Assembly (NCBI RefSeq): GCF_046000175.1
Contig: NZ_JBEOMB010000002.1
Coordinates: forward strand, 62,001-126,000
DNA length: 64,000 nucleotides
Reading direction: 5' to 3'
DNA from: Rhodoplanes sp046000175
GTDB taxonomy: Bacteria > Pseudomonadota > Alphaproteobacteria > Rhizobiales > Xanthobacteraceae
In this document: positions 1-11,278 of the stretch, piece after piece
Layout of the letters: each line of letters begins with the position of its first letter
Position numbering within the stretch: position 1 is the stretch's first letter
The notes under the pieces: generated by a model
What the model was told of the DNA's origin: nothing
The model's database searches: none
The model's input: only the letters and a program-made list of their open reading frames with translations
Position numbers and translations under genes: made by a program

Positions 1-1
1 C

Positions 2-108
2 GTCGTTCCGGGGCGCGGCGAAGCCGCGAACCCGGAATCCAGCCGCCGTTACGGAGGCCTGCGCTGGATTCCGGGTTCACGAGCCTTCGGCTCGCGCCCC
101 GGAATGAC
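2..108. repeat. Intergenic palindromic repeat, copy A
   Basis: Long imperfect palindrome. It begins and ends with arms related to GTCGTTCCGG and CCGGAATGAC, has inner arms AACCCGGAATCCAG and CTGGATTCCGGGTT, and carries small hairpins inside each half, so it could fold as a branched cruciform. A second copy lies at 20021-20129 and shares about 38 identical bases at the left side. It is typical of the mobile intergenic repeats of Rhizobiales. It sits just downstream of the leftward TctC gene. Confidence 0.85.
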
Positions 109-131
109 ACCCCGTCAATCGTCCGCCGGCG

Positions 132-1166
132 TCAGTCCACCGAGGCGCCGGAGAACTGCACGGCCTTGCCCCACTTCGCCGTCTCGTCCTCGATGGTCTT
201 CTGGAACTCGGCCGGCGTCGTCTTCATCACGATGCCGCCGAGCTCGACGAGCCGCGTCTTCAGCTTGGGATCGTCGAGCGACTCGTTCACCGCGGCGTTG
301 AGCCTGTCGACGATCTCCTTGGGCGCCGCCTTCTGGATGCCCATGCCGAAGATGCCGCTCGCCTCGTAGCCCTTCACGGTCTCGGCGACGGTCGGCACGT
401 CGGGCAGCATGGCCGAGCGCTCCGCCGTGGTGACGGCGAGCGCCCGCAGCCGCCCGGCCCGGATGTGCTCGATCGCCGAAGGGAGATTGTCGAACATCAC
501 GTGCACCTGCCCGGCGAGCAGATCCGTCACGGCCGGAGCCGAGCCGCGATACGGCACGTGAGTCATCTTGGCGCCCGTCATCGCCATGAACAGCTCGCCG
601 GACAGATGGATCGATGTCCCGTTGCCCGAGGAGGCGAGGTTCACCTTGCCTGGATTGGCCTTCACCCAGTCGATGAACTCCTGCACGGTCTTGGCCGGCA
701 CCGACGGGTTCACCACCATCACGTTGGGCACCCGGATGATGCCGGCGACGCCCTGCATGTCGCGCACGAAGTCGAACGACAGCTTCTTGTAGAGCGTGGC
801 GTTGATGGTGTTGGCCGGATTGACGAAGAACAGCGTGTAGCCGTCCGGCGCGGCGTTGACGGCGATCTCGGTGCCGATGTTGTTGCCGGCGCCGGCCCGG
901 TTCTCGATGACGACCTGCTGGCCGAGCCGCTCCGACACGGCCTGGCCGACGAGGCGCGCCGTGATGTCGGTCGCACCGCCCGGCGGATAGGAGACGATCC
1001 AGCGCACCGGCCGCGTCGGATAGTCGAGGGCGGCGACCGCCGTGGCGGCGAGCCCGAGCGTCGTCGCGGCGACGGCGGCGAGGACGACACAGGCGCGTCG
1101 CGACAGCCCGCGCGACAGCGCGGCCCGCGGCAGAACGGAATTCGGGCGTGTGAAGAGATCGGTCAT
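132..1166 (-). CDS. TctC/Bug-family solute-binding protein
   Basis: Periplasmic extracytoplasmic binding protein of the tripartite tricarboxylate transporter type (Bug family), 344 residues, expected to capture a carboxylate or similar small organic molecule. An N-terminal hydrophobic signal segment (about residues 17-40) is followed by the family landmarks YPTRPVRWIVSYPPGG, then VIENRAGAGNNIGTE and the late VPYRGSAPAVTDLL. I chose the ATG at 1166 because GGGAG lies five bases upstream. A longer reading frame upstream lacks family similarity. No TctA or TctB membrane subunit lies nearby, which is common for this expanded family, so the ligand cannot be deduced. It lies downstream of a HAD-fold gene on the same strand but is separated from it by a strong terminator. 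Confidence 0.92.
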   Translation of the reverse strand: MTDLFTRPNSVLPRAALSRGLSRRACVVLAAVAATTLGLAATAVAALDYPTRPVRWIVSYPPGGATDITARLVGQAVSERLGQQVVIENRAGAGNNIGTEIAVNAAPDGYTLFFVNPANTINATLYKKLSFDFVRDMQGVAGIIRVPNVMVVNPSVPAKTVQEFIDWVKANPGKVNLASSGNGTSIHLSGELFMAMTGAKMTHVPYRGSAPAVTDLLAGQVHVMFDNLPSAIEHIRAGRLRALAVTTAERSAMLPDVPTVAETVKGYEASGIFGMGIQKAAPKEIVDRLNAAVNESLDDPKLKTRLVELGGIVMKTTPAEFQKTIEDETAKWGKAVQFSGASVD

Positions 1167-1306
1167 CGGCGCTCCCTCGGCGCTCCGGTCCATGCGGCCG
1201 GGCGCTCCTGTTGTTTGATGAGAGAGCTTATGCGCCCCGGCCGCCGGCCGGCAAGCCGGTTGCGGCCCGGTCCGCCTCGACCTTCGTCGCAGGATGTCGG
1301 CTCGAC

Positions 1307-1346
1307 AAAAAAAAAAGCCGCCGCGACGGGTCGGTCGCGGCGGCTT
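1307..1346 (-). terminator. Intrinsic terminator of the HAD-fold gene
   Basis: A perfect 13-bp stem (1315-1327 pairing with 1334-1346, six-base loop GGGTCG) is followed, in the leftward direction, by ten T residues (A run 1307-1316 on the plus strand). It sits about 40 bp after the stop of the leftward HAD-fold gene and should isolate it from the TctC gene at 132-1166. Confidence 0.93.
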
Positions 1347-1387
1347 CGAAGGCATATGGCGAAACGAATGTGTATCGCGGGCCGGCC

Positions 1388-2182
1388 TCAGGCCGCGATC
1401 TCCGGCGTGGCGAGCGCGCCCGCGAGGCTCTTGGCGTCGAGGAACACCGACTGACAGCCGGCCTCGAGCAGGTCGGCGCGGGCGAACAGTCCGGAGAGCA
1501 CGCCGACCGAGCGGGTGTGCGCCGCGTGCGCCGCCTCGGCGTCCCACGGGCTCGCACCGACCACGAGGGCATCGCCGGGCTGGCGTATCCCGAGCCGCTC
1601 CAGCGCGGCACCGATGCGGTCGGCATGCGGCATGCCGCGCGGGACGTCGTCGCCCGACACGACCGTCACGGTCTCGTCGAGCCCGAGCAGCGCCCGCATC
1701 TGCGTCAGCTCCTCGCCGCAAGCGTGGGTGACCAGCGCCACCGCGGCCCCGCGCGAGGCCAGATCGACGATCAGCTCGCGCACGCCGGGGAAGGGACGCA
1801 GCGTCGGCATCACCTCGCCGGCCCAGCGCATGCGATACTTCGCGAGGATGAACTCCTTGGTCTCCGGCGTGTCGACCACCGGCAGCAGGGCGTCGAGCAG
1901 CGCGTCCGGATCCATGCCGTGATAACGATGCACGTCGGCGGTGCGGAACGTGTGGCCGAACTCGGTGAGCGTCTGCAGCCAGCAGTTCGTCGACGTCAGC
2001 ACCGTGTCGATCACGGCGCCTTCCACCACGAACACGTAGGCCTTCGCCTCGGCGAGCGAGCCGCCGGCGCGCGAGCGCACCGCCAGATGGCGCACCACCG
2101 GTCGCTTCGGCTCCACGGTCTGGTTGGTCTTGTTGGCGGCCGTCATCCAGCCGCGTCGACGAATCCTGCGCGCAACAGCCAT
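1388..2182 (-). CDS. HAD-fold protein with degenerate active site
   Basis: 264-residue protein with the overall layout of phosphoglycolate-phosphatase-like HAD hydrolases: a motif-I strand near 49-60, a helical cap to about 135, motif II at VTHA (151-154), and the motif III/IV block GDDVPRGMPHADRIGAALERLG to VVGASPWDAEAA. However, the key residues are replaced. The nucleophile Asp is Val52 (FVVEGAVIDT), the second acid is Glu54, the motif III lysine is Met184 (GMPHAD where GKP is usual), and the first motif IV Asp is Ala210 (VGAS where GDS is usual). Phosphatase activity is therefore unlikely and a binding or regulatory role is more plausible. The ATG at 2182 was chosen for its GAGGG Shine-Dalgarno. 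A later ATG at 2146 has none. A terminator follows the gene. Confidence 0.85.
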   Translation of the reverse strand: MAVARRIRRRGWMTAANKTNQTVEPKRPVVRHLAVRSRAGGSLAEAKAYVFVVEGAVIDTVLTSTNCWLQTLTEFGHTFRTADVHRYHGMDPDALLDALLPVVDTPETKEFILAKYRMRWAGEVMPTLRPFPGVRELIVDLASRGAAVALVTHACGEELTQMRALLGLDETVTVVSGDDVPRGMPHADRIGAALERLGIRQPGDALVVGASPWDAEAAHAAHTRSVGVLSGLFARADLLEAGCQSVFLDAKSLAGALATPEIAA

Positions 2183-2331
2183 GCTGTCCCTCGTCCGCTC
2201 CCCCGCCCCGATTGGAATGATGAGTTCACTGGTGATGCGAGGAGCGGAACCCCGCACGTTCGATCCGGCGACACTCCGACATAGAACGGCCGTGTTGGAG
2301 GGAGGTTCCGCCGTGACGGAAGTATTTTCCC

Positions 2332-3453
2332 TTAGGCGAGACGGGAGCCGTTGACTTGGTTCGACTTTTCGTCGGCCGGCGAACATTGCAGCACCGCTGC
2401 GCCCTGCAGCCGCCCGGCCCGCAGATCGGCGAGTGCCGCGTTCGCTCGCGCCAGAGGATAGAGCGTCACCTCGGTTTTCAGGTCGAGCGACGGCAGCGCC
2501 GCGAAGAACGACTGCGCATCCTCGCGGGTCAGGTTGGCGACCGAGACGAGCTGGCGCTCCTCCCACAGGATCGCGTAGGGGAAGCTCGGGATGTCGGACA
2601 TGTGGATGCCGGCGCAGACGACGCGGCCGCCCTTGCGCACCGCCCGAAGCGCCGGCGGCACCAGCGCGCCCACCGGCGCGAAGATGATCGCGGCGTCGAG
2701 CGCCGCCGGCGGCGTCGCGTCGACGGCGCCGGCCCATTCGGCCCCGAGCGTCAGGGCGAAAGCCTGCGAGGCGTCGTCGCCGGCGCGGGTGAAGGCGAAG
2801 ACGCGGCGCCCCTGCTGCACGGCGATCTGCGTGAGAATATGGGCGGCGGCGCCGAAGCCGTAGAGGCCGAGCACCCGCGCCTCGCCGGCCATCTCCTCGC
2901 CGGTGATCCCCTCGCCCGCCATCCTGTAGCTGCGCCAGCCGATCAGTCCGGCGCATAGAAGCGGCGCCATGTGGGCGTCGTCGAGCGCACCGCCGCCGGT
3001 GCCGTCCGGAAGCGCGAAGCAGTAGCGATGATCGGCGAGCGCATGAGTCGCGTAGCCACCGTCGCGCGTGTAGCCGGTGAAGCCCGGCGCGTCGCAGAGA
3101 TTCTCACGTCCGTCGCGGCAATACGGGCAGGTGCCGCAGGTGGCGCCGAGCCACGGCACGCCGACGCGCTGGTTCGTTTGGAAGCCTGCGACTCCGTCGC
3201 CGACCGCGAGCACCCGGCCGACGATCTCGTGGCCGGGGACGACCGGCAGGGTCGGATGCGTCAGCTCACCGTCGACGACGTGGAGATCGGTGCGGCAGAC
3301 ACCGCAGGCCGCGATCCGCAGCAGGACCTCGCCGGGTCCGGGCCGCGGCACCGGCCGCTTGCGCAGCACCAGCGGCGTGCCCGGACGCTCCAGCACCATG
3401 GCCCGCATGGTCTCGGGACGCACGACATCGCTCGATGTGGCATCGCCCGGCAT
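2332..3453 (-). CDS. Zinc-dependent alcohol dehydrogenase (MDR family)
   Basis: 373-residue medium-chain dehydrogenase/reductase expected to oxidise an alcohol (or reduce an aldehyde) with NAD(P). Visible features are the catalytic zinc ligand region CGVCRTDLH, PGHEIVGRV with the His-Glu pair, the structural zinc cluster CGTCPYCRDGRENLC, and a Rossmann-type segment GLYGFGAAAHI near residue 196. The last departs slightly from GxGxxG. The subgroup resembles the AdhA-like enzymes that carry a long N-terminal DLHVVDGEL segment. GGAGG six bases upstream supports the ATG at 3453. It is codirectional with the HAD-fold gene, with about 150 bp between them, so co-transcription is possible. Substrate is unknown. 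Confidence 0.9.
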   Translation of the reverse strand: MPGDATSSDVVRPETMRAMVLERPGTPLVLRKRPVPRPGPGEVLLRIAACGVCRTDLHVVDGELTHPTLPVVPGHEIVGRVLAVGDGVAGFQTNQRVGVPWLGATCGTCPYCRDGRENLCDAPGFTGYTRDGGYATHALADHRYCFALPDGTGGGALDDAHMAPLLCAGLIGWRSYRMAGEGITGEEMAGEARVLGLYGFGAAAHILTQIAVQQGRRVFAFTRAGDDASQAFALTLGAEWAGAVDATPPAALDAAIIFAPVGALVPPALRAVRKGGRVVCAGIHMSDIPSFPYAILWEERQLVSVANLTREDAQSFFAALPSLDLKTEVTLYPLARANAALADLRAGRLQGAAVLQCSPADEKSNQVNGSRLA

Positions 3454-3555
3454 GGCCGCCTCCGGAGGCTGTCTTCACATCCGGACGTGGCGCCGCCGCG
3501 GGCCGAGCGCAAGAGTTGCGCGCGACGAGCGCGTCGGGCGAACGGTCTGCACCGG

Positions 3556-3693
3556 ACCTCTCTCCCGATGGGAGAGGGTCGGGCTCAAGCACGGCGCGCG
3601 ACCGGGGTGAGGGGCGTCTGCCTCGGTGGAGACGACGGCCCCCTCACCCGCCGCGTTCCGCGCGACGACCTCTCCCCGCCGGGGAGAGGTGAA
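3556..3693. repeat. Intergenic palindromic repeat (CTCTCCC type)
   Basis: Nested inverted repeats: an outer pair of small hairpins CTCTCCC-GATG-GGGAGAG near 3560-3577 and CCTCTCCCCGCCGGGGAGAGG near 3670-3688, and an inner pair GGGTGAGGGG (3606-3615) with CCCCTCACCC (3642-3651). The arrangement resembles abundant REP-like elements of Rhizobiales. It separates the alcohol dehydrogenase from the second TctC gene. Confidence 0.75.
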
Positions 3694-3735
3694 ACGGAGA
3701 TCGCTGCATCGACCACAGGTCGAGATGCAGCCGCC

Positions 3736-4749
3736 TCAGTTCGTGCCGCCGATGCCGGCCTCGCGCAGCACCTTGGCGTAGAAGTCGGTCTCCTTGGCGA
3801 GCTGCGTGTCGAGCGCCTCCGGCGTGCCGGGCGACGCCACGGCGCCCAGCGTGTCGAGCTTCTCGACCACGTCGGGCATGCGCAGCACCTTGGTCATGTC
3901 GGCGTTCACCTTGGCGACGATCGCCTTCGGGGTGCCGGCCGGCGCCAGCACGGCGAACCACGAATCGTAGTCGTAGCTCGGCACCGCCTCCTTGACGGTG
4001 GCGATGTCGGGCAGCTTGGCGTTGCGGGTGTTGGAATTGATGGCGATCATCCGCACCTTGCCGGCGGTCGCGAGCTCCTGGGCGTTGGGGATCGGCGCGA
4101 AATAGAGCTGCGCGTCGTTGCGCACCACCGCCGTGACGGCGTCCGGCACGCCCTTGTAGGGCACGTGCACGATGTTGACGCCGGCGCCCTGGCGCATCAG
4201 CTCGGAGCCGAGGAACGAGGTCGAGGCGACGCCGGCCGAGGAGAAATTCAGCTTGCCCGGCTTCTCCTTCGCCATCGCGAGGAACTCGGGCAGCGACTTC
4301 ACCCCGAGCTCCGGCGGCACGATGGCGACGAGCGGCACCGAGGCGACCTTGCCGACGCCGACGAAGTCCTTCACCGGATCGAACTGGATGTTCTTGTTCA
4401 CCGTGCCGGCCACCGTGTGGCCGTTGGAGGTGAGCATCAGCGTGTAGCCGTCGGCCTGCGACTTGGCCGCCGCCGTGGTGCCGGTGAGGCCCGGCCGGTT
4501 CTCGACGATCACCTGCTGCTTCCACATCTCGCCGAGCTTGTCGGCCAGGATGCGGGCGAGGTTGTCGGTGATGCTGCCGGCGCCGAACGGTACGATGATC
4601 TTGACGAGCTGACTCGGATAGGCGCCGGCGGCGTCGCTCCCCGAGGTCTGCGCCGCCCCGGGCAGGGCCATCGCCATCAGCGCGGCCCCGGCCGCGATGG
4701 CGGTCTTCATGGCCTTCGGCCCGAAGAGTCTCGTGTCGAGCAGTGTCAT
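3736..4749 (-). CDS. TctC/Bug-family solute-binding protein
   Basis: Second periplasmic binding protein of the tripartite tricarboxylate transporter family, 337 residues. A signal peptide occupies roughly residues 12-34 (MKTAIAAGAALMAMALPGAAQ). Family markers are YPSQLVKIIVPFGAGSITD, VIVENRPGLTGTTAAA, and VPYKGVPDAVTAVV. It is only moderately similar to the TctC protein at 132-1166, so it is not a recent duplicate and probably binds a different ligand. The ATG at 4749 has GGGAGAA upstream. The frame continues upstream without family similarity. No transporter membrane subunits are adjacent. It is transcribed divergently from the aminopeptidase gene. Confidence 0.92.
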   Translation of the reverse strand: MTLLDTRLFGPKAMKTAIAAGAALMAMALPGAAQTSGSDAAGAYPSQLVKIIVPFGAGSITDNLARILADKLGEMWKQQVIVENRPGLTGTTAAAKSQADGYTLMLTSNGHTVAGTVNKNIQFDPVKDFVGVGKVASVPLVAIVPPELGVKSLPEFLAMAKEKPGKLNFSSAGVASTSFLGSELMRQGAGVNIVHVPYKGVPDAVTAVVRNDAQLYFAPIPNAQELATAGKVRMIAINSNTRNAKLPDIATVKEAVPSYDYDSWFAVLAPAGTPKAIVAKVNADMTKVLRMPDVVEKLDTLGAVASPGTPEALDTQLAKETDFYAKVLREAGIGGTN

Positions 4750-5110
4750 GGCGTCTTCTCCCTGGTTTTTTGATGACGTCGCGGGACATGCGCCGCTCGC
4801 GGGAGCGACGGTCCGCTGTTGTTCGTCCGGCGGGCGCCGGTTCGGCGCCGTCGCGAATCCTCCTGAGGCGATCGGTGAATGCAGGGCGGGGCCGATCGCT
4901 TTGTTGCGCCGCGATGTGTCTCGCGTTGTCGCTCCGCGATGTCCGTGCCTGGACACCGCGCTGATCTCGCCACTAAACCACAAAGGTCGCATCGCGCAAA
5001 TCCGATCGGCGAACCCATCGCTGCGGCGAAATGGCTGCACCGGTGCCGCGGGCGGATGGAATTCCGCTGCCGTCCGGATTACATGGGGTTCGCAGACACC
5101 GAGGACCTTC
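4750..5110. other. Divergent intergenic region, no gene seen
   Basis: 361 bp between the divergent TctC and pepN genes. Reading frames here are extensions of the neighbours or shadows. It must hold both promoters. I see no clear palindrome or convincing -35/-10 pair. Confidence 0.6.
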
Positions 5111-7762
5111 ATGCGCACCGAACATGCACGCCCGATCCGCCTCTCGGACTATCGTCCCCCCGATTGGCTGGTCGACACGGTCCATCTGGATGTCGCGCTG
5201 CACCCGAGCCGCACCCGCATCAAGGCCCGCCTCGCGTTGCGTCCCAACCCGGCGGCGCGCGGCCCGGCCCCGCTGGTGCTCGACGGCGACGAGCTGACGC
5301 CCCTGTCGGTCACGATCGACGGCGCCGCGCTGCCCGAAACCGCCTACGCGGCCGGACCGGACGGTCTCGAGATACCGCAGCCGCCAGCCGGCCCCTTCGT
5401 CCTCGAGGTCGAGACCGAGATCGACCCGTCCGCCAACACCAAGCTGATGGGCCTGTATCGGTCGAGCGGCAACTACTGCACCCAGTGCGAGGCCGAAGGC
5501 TTCCGCCGCATCACATATTTCCTGGACCGGCCCGACGTGATGGCCGTCTACACGACCCGCATCGAGGCGGACCGCGACGAGGCGCCGGTGCTGCTCGGCA
5601 ACGGCAATCTGGTCGAGCGCGGCGACGTGCCCGGCACCGGCCGACACTTCGCCGTCTGGCACGATCCCTTCCCGAAGCCCTGTTATCTGTTCGCCCTGGT
5701 CGGCGGCCGGCTCGATGTCTGCCGCACGACCTACACCACGATGTCGGGCCGCTCGGTCGAGCTCGCCGTCTATGTCGAGCCCGGCAAGGCGGACCGCGCC
5801 GGCTACGCGCTCGCCGCGCTCGAGCGCTCGATGCGCTGGGACGAGCAGGCGTTCGGCCGCGAATACGACCTCGACGTCTTCAACATCGTCGCGGTGGCGG
5901 ACTTCAACATGGGGGCCATGGAGAACAAGGGCCTCAACATCTTCAACGACAAGTACGTGCTCGCCTCGCCCGAGACCGCGACCGACGCCGACTTTGCCCA
6001 TATCGAGGCGGTGATCGCGCACGAGTACTTCCACAACTGGACCGGCAACCGCATCACCTGCCGCGACTGGTTCCAGCTCTGCCTGAAGGAGGGCCTGACG
6101 GTCTTTCGCGATCAGGAATTCTCCTCCGACATGCGCTCGCGGCCGGTGAAGCGCATCGCCGACGTGCGGGTGCTGCGCGGTCATCAGTTCGTCGAGGACG
6201 CGGGGCCGCTCGCCCATCCGGTGCGGCCGGAGACCTATCGCGAGATCAACAATTTCTACACGGCGACCGTCTACGAGAAGGGCGCCGAGGTGGTGCGCAT
6301 GCTCAAGACCCTGCTCGGGCCGGAGACGTTCCGGGCCGGCATGGATCTCTACTTCGCCCGCCACGACGGCCGCGCCGCCACCATCGAGGAGTTCGTCGCC
6401 TGCTTCGCCGAGGCGGGCGACACCGACTTCTCCCAGTTCATGCTCTGGTACGGCCAGGCCGGCACGCCCGAGCTCGCGGTGACGCGCCGCCACGACGCGC
6501 AGGGCGGCACCCTCGTCCTCGACATCGCCCAGGTGGTGCCTCCGACTCCGGGCCAGCCGGTGAAGTCGCCGATGCAGATTCCGCTGGTGCTGGGACTCGT
6601 CGGGCCGGACGGCCGCGACGTGCCGCTGGTGCGCCGCGGGCACGGCCCGGTCGAGCGCGGCGTGCTGGTGCTCACCAGGCCGGCCGAGCGTTTCGTGTTC
6701 GACGGGATCACGGTGCCGGTGGTGCCGTCGCTCAATCGCGGCTTCTCGGCCCCGGTGAAGATCAAGGCCGATCTCGGCAGCGACGACCTGCGCTTCCTCG
6801 CCACCCACGATTCCGATCCGTTCAATCGCTGGCAGGCCGTGCAGACGCTCGCCTCCGAGATCCTGATCGGCAACGTCGCGGTGATCCGGGCGGGCGGCGG
6901 GGTGCGCCACGACGGCGGCCTCGTCCACGCCCTCGCCTCGGTGCTCGACGACGAGCGGCTGGAGCCGGCCTTCGTCGCGCAGGTGCTGTCGATCCCGTCC
7001 GAGGGCGACATCGCCCGCGACATCGGCCGCGACGTCGACCCCGAGGCGATCTTCAACGCCCGCCACGCGCTGCGCCGGGCGATCGGCAACGACCTCGCGC
7101 CGACGCTGCGAGTCCTCTACGACCGCCTGCGCGACGACGGCCCCTACTCGCCCGACGCAGCGAGCGCCGGACGCCGCGCGCTGCGCAATGTCTGCCTCGA
7201 TCTCCTGGCGGCGCCCGGCCATGCCGGCGCCGTGGCGCTCGCCGCCGCCCAGTACGCCGAGGCCGACAACATGACCGACCGGATGGCGGCGCTCGGCACG
7301 CTGAGCCTGCACGACACCGCCGAGCGCGAGGCGGCACTCGCCGACTTCGCCGAGCGCTTCCGCGACGACCCGCTGGTGATCGACAAGTGGTTCGCCCTGC
7401 AGGCCATGATCCCCGATCCGGGCACGCTCGCGCGGGTCGAGCGGCTGATCGACCATCCGGCCTTCTCGCTCGGCAATCCGAACCGGGTGCGCGCCCTGCT
7501 CGGCTCCTTCGCGCAGGCCAACCACACCCAGTTCAATCGCGCCGACGGCAAGGGCTACGACTTCGTCGCCGGCATGGTGCTCACCCTCGACGGGCGCAAT
7601 CCTCAGGTCGCGGCGCGGCTGATGACGGCGTTCCGGAGCTGGCGGGCGCTCGAGCCCGGTCGCCGCGACAAGGCGCGCGCGACACTCGAGCGGGTCGCCG
7701 CGAATCCCTCGTTGTCACGCGATCTCGCCGACATCGTCGAGCGGTCGCTCGGCGAGCGCTGA
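5111..7762 (+). CDS. pepN: Aminopeptidase N (M1 family)
   Basis: 883-residue cytoplasmic zinc metallo-aminopeptidase that removes N-terminal residues from peptides in the last steps of protein turnover. The exopeptidase motif GAMEN is at 268-272 and the zinc site HEYFHNW at 304-310, with the third ligand Glu327 exactly 18 residues after the second His, as in all M1 enzymes. The C-terminal all-helical domain, typical of bacterial PepN, runs from about residue 550 to the end. The ATG at 5111 has GAGGA upstream and the expected MRTEHARPIRLSDYRPPDWLV beginning. The frame is open further upstream but without similarity. The gene stands alone on the plus strand. Confidence 0.97.
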   Translation: MRTEHARPIRLSDYRPPDWLVDTVHLDVALHPSRTRIKARLALRPNPAARGPAPLVLDGDELTPLSVTIDGAALPETAYAAGPDGLEIPQPPAGPFVLEVETEIDPSANTKLMGLYRSSGNYCTQCEAEGFRRITYFLDRPDVMAVYTTRIEADRDEAPVLLGNGNLVERGDVPGTGRHFAVWHDPFPKPCYLFALVGGRLDVCRTTYTTMSGRSVELAVYVEPGKADRAGYALAALERSMRWDEQAFGREYDLDVFNIVAVADFNMGAMENKGLNIFNDKYVLASPETATDADFAHIEAVIAHEYFHNWTGNRITCRDWFQLCLKEGLTVFRDQEFSSDMRSRPVKRIADVRVLRGHQFVEDAGPLAHPVRPETYREINNFYTATVYEKGAEVVRMLKTLLGPETFRAGMDLYFARHDGRAATIEEFVACFAEAGDTDFSQFMLWYGQAGTPELAVTRRHDAQGGTLVLDIAQVVPPTPGQPVKSPMQIPLVLGLVGPDGRDVPLVRRGHGPVERGVLVLTRPAERFVFDGITVPVVPSLNRGFSAPVKIKADLGSDDLRFLATHDSDPFNRWQAVQTLASEILIGNVAVIRAGGGVRHDGGLVHALASVLDDERLEPAFVAQVLSIPSEGDIARDIGRDVDPEAIFNARHALRRAIGNDLAPTLRVLYDRLRDDGPYSPDAASAGRRALRNVCLDLLAAPGHAGAVALAAAQYAEADNMTDRMAALGTLSLHDTAEREAALADFAERFRDDPLVIDKWFALQAMIPDPGTLARVERLIDHPAFSLGNPNRVRALLGSFAQANHTQFNRADGKGYDFVAGMVLTLDGRNPQVAARLMTAFRSWRALEPGRRDKARATLERVAANPSLSRDLADIVERSLGER

Positions 7763-7971
7763 GACCGGTCTGCGGCGGGCGTCGCTGGTCGCGCTCCCGC
7801 CGCCTACGCGATTCAAATGATTCAGGTATTTCACGAGCCCGAAAAGCGGCTCCGAAATCGATTCCGGGACTCTCGACAAATCGTTAATATTCGATTCAAA
7901 TGCCGCCGTTCGGGGAGATGCGGCACATCCTTCCGGCACATTTTCAGGACTGATCCGAACGGAGGCTGGCG

Positions 7972-10353
<2,382 letters not shown>

Positions 10354-10362
10354 ACGGACGGT

Positions 10363-10920
10363 TCAGCGACGGGCGCGCCGCCGCCATTCGGTCCAGTCGA
10401 TGGGATCGGGCTCGCTGGCGACCACCGTGATCGCGTCGGCTGGGAGGCGATCGGTGAAGAGCACCAAGTTCAGGCACGACCAGCGCGCGCTGGGAGCGAA
10501 GAGACCATCGAAACCGAGGAAGTGCGCGGCGTCGGCGATTTCCTGGGTTCTGTCGTAGTCGCGCTCGGTCCATCGGGCCGTGTCGACACCGAGCCGGCCG
10601 AGCATCGCCATGTCGGCGATCCGGAGGGTTCGCGCGGTCGCGGCGCGAAGCCGATGAGCAAACCAGCGTGGCCGGGACGGAAAGACCGGCTGCGACGAGA
10701 GGAGCGCATGGATCTCGGCCACCGCGCCGTCGCGCGCCAACGCCGTATAGAGGACCTCGAAGCGCCCGTTGCACCACCGGCTGAGCGAAGCTCCCCCCAG
10801 ACAGGGGTCGCGTCCGTCGCGGCAGACACGCCACGTCTCGCCGTCGAACGGCTCGCGAGCACACGCATCGACGAGATCGAGAAGCGCGACATCGCGAGCC
10901 CGGTGGACATCGGGCGGCAT
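10363..10920 (-). CDS. RES-domain toxin of a Xre/RES toxin-antitoxin pair
   Basis: 185-residue protein of the RES family, toxins that destroy NAD+ (by phosphorolysis or related chemistry) and are neutralised by Xre/ParS/MbcA antitoxins. The three residues that name the family fit well: Arg31 (WRVCRDG), Glu69 (VAEIHA) and Ser144 (APSARW), followed by the conserved strand LNLVLF. The ATG at 10920 overlaps the antitoxin stop codon by one base (TGATG), so translation is probably coupled. The gene runs convergently into the upstream sensor kinase gene, with nine bases between stop codons. Toxicity is inferred from the family. Confidence 0.88.
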   Translation of the reverse strand: MPPDVHRARDVALLDLVDACAREPFDGETWRVCRDGRDPCLGGASLSRWCNGRFEVLYTALARDGAVAEIHALLSSQPVFPSRPRWFAHRLRAATARTLRIADMAMLGRLGVDTARWTERDYDRTQEIADAAHFLGFDGLFAPSARWSCLNLVLFTDRLPADAITVVASEPDPIDWTEWRRRARR

Positions 10921-11258
10921 CAAGTGAAGGCGCCCTGATCCAGCGCGTCGATGATCGCCAGCACCGCTTCGGTACGGCCCGCATGGATCAGGTCGATCGC
11001 CCGATCGCCACCGAGCATCGGATGCTTGGCGTGCAGCCAGAGGCGCGTCTCGTCCGGCGTGTAGAACTCGGCCAGCCGGTCGACGACATAGCGAAGCTCG
11101 GCCATCACGGTTTGGGTCTTCAGGTCGGGCATCGCCTTTCCGCTCGACCACCGCGAGACCGTCGCGGGCGACACCGCGACGATGTTGGCGATGTCGCGCC
11201 CCTGGAGGCCGCCCCCCTCCCGGAGCCGATCGAGAATGCGGCTGACGGCCGTCGACAT
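10920..11258 (-). CDS. Xre/MbcA/ParS-type antitoxin (DUF2384)
   Basis: 112-residue antitoxin paired with the RES toxin. Residues about 8-55 form an Xre-like helix-turn-helix (GGLQGRDIANIVAVSPATVSRW), and the C-terminal half (HPMLGGDRAIDLIHAGRTEAVLAIIDAL) is the DUF2384 toxin-binding domain. This architecture usually neutralises the toxin and represses its own promoter. An inverted repeat 20 bp upstream (11279-11320) is the likely operator. The ATG at 11258 has only a weak Shine-Dalgarno. The open frame continues upstream into glnE antisense sequence without similarity. Confidence 0.9.
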   Translation of the reverse strand: MSTAVSRILDRLREGGGLQGRDIANIVAVSPATVSRWSSGKAMPDLKTQTVMAELRYVVDRLAEFYTPDETRLWLHAKHPMLGGDRAIDLIHAGRTEAVLAIIDALDQGAFT

Positions 11259-11278
11259 GAGCTGACCCACGAGCAATT

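Noticed and set aside
4973..7525. 850-residue open frame opposite pepN on the minus strand
   Set aside because: It is a shadow of the GC-rich pepN gene. Its translation is His/Arg/Val/Gly-rich low-complexity sequence without domains, while the plus strand encodes an intact M1 peptidase.
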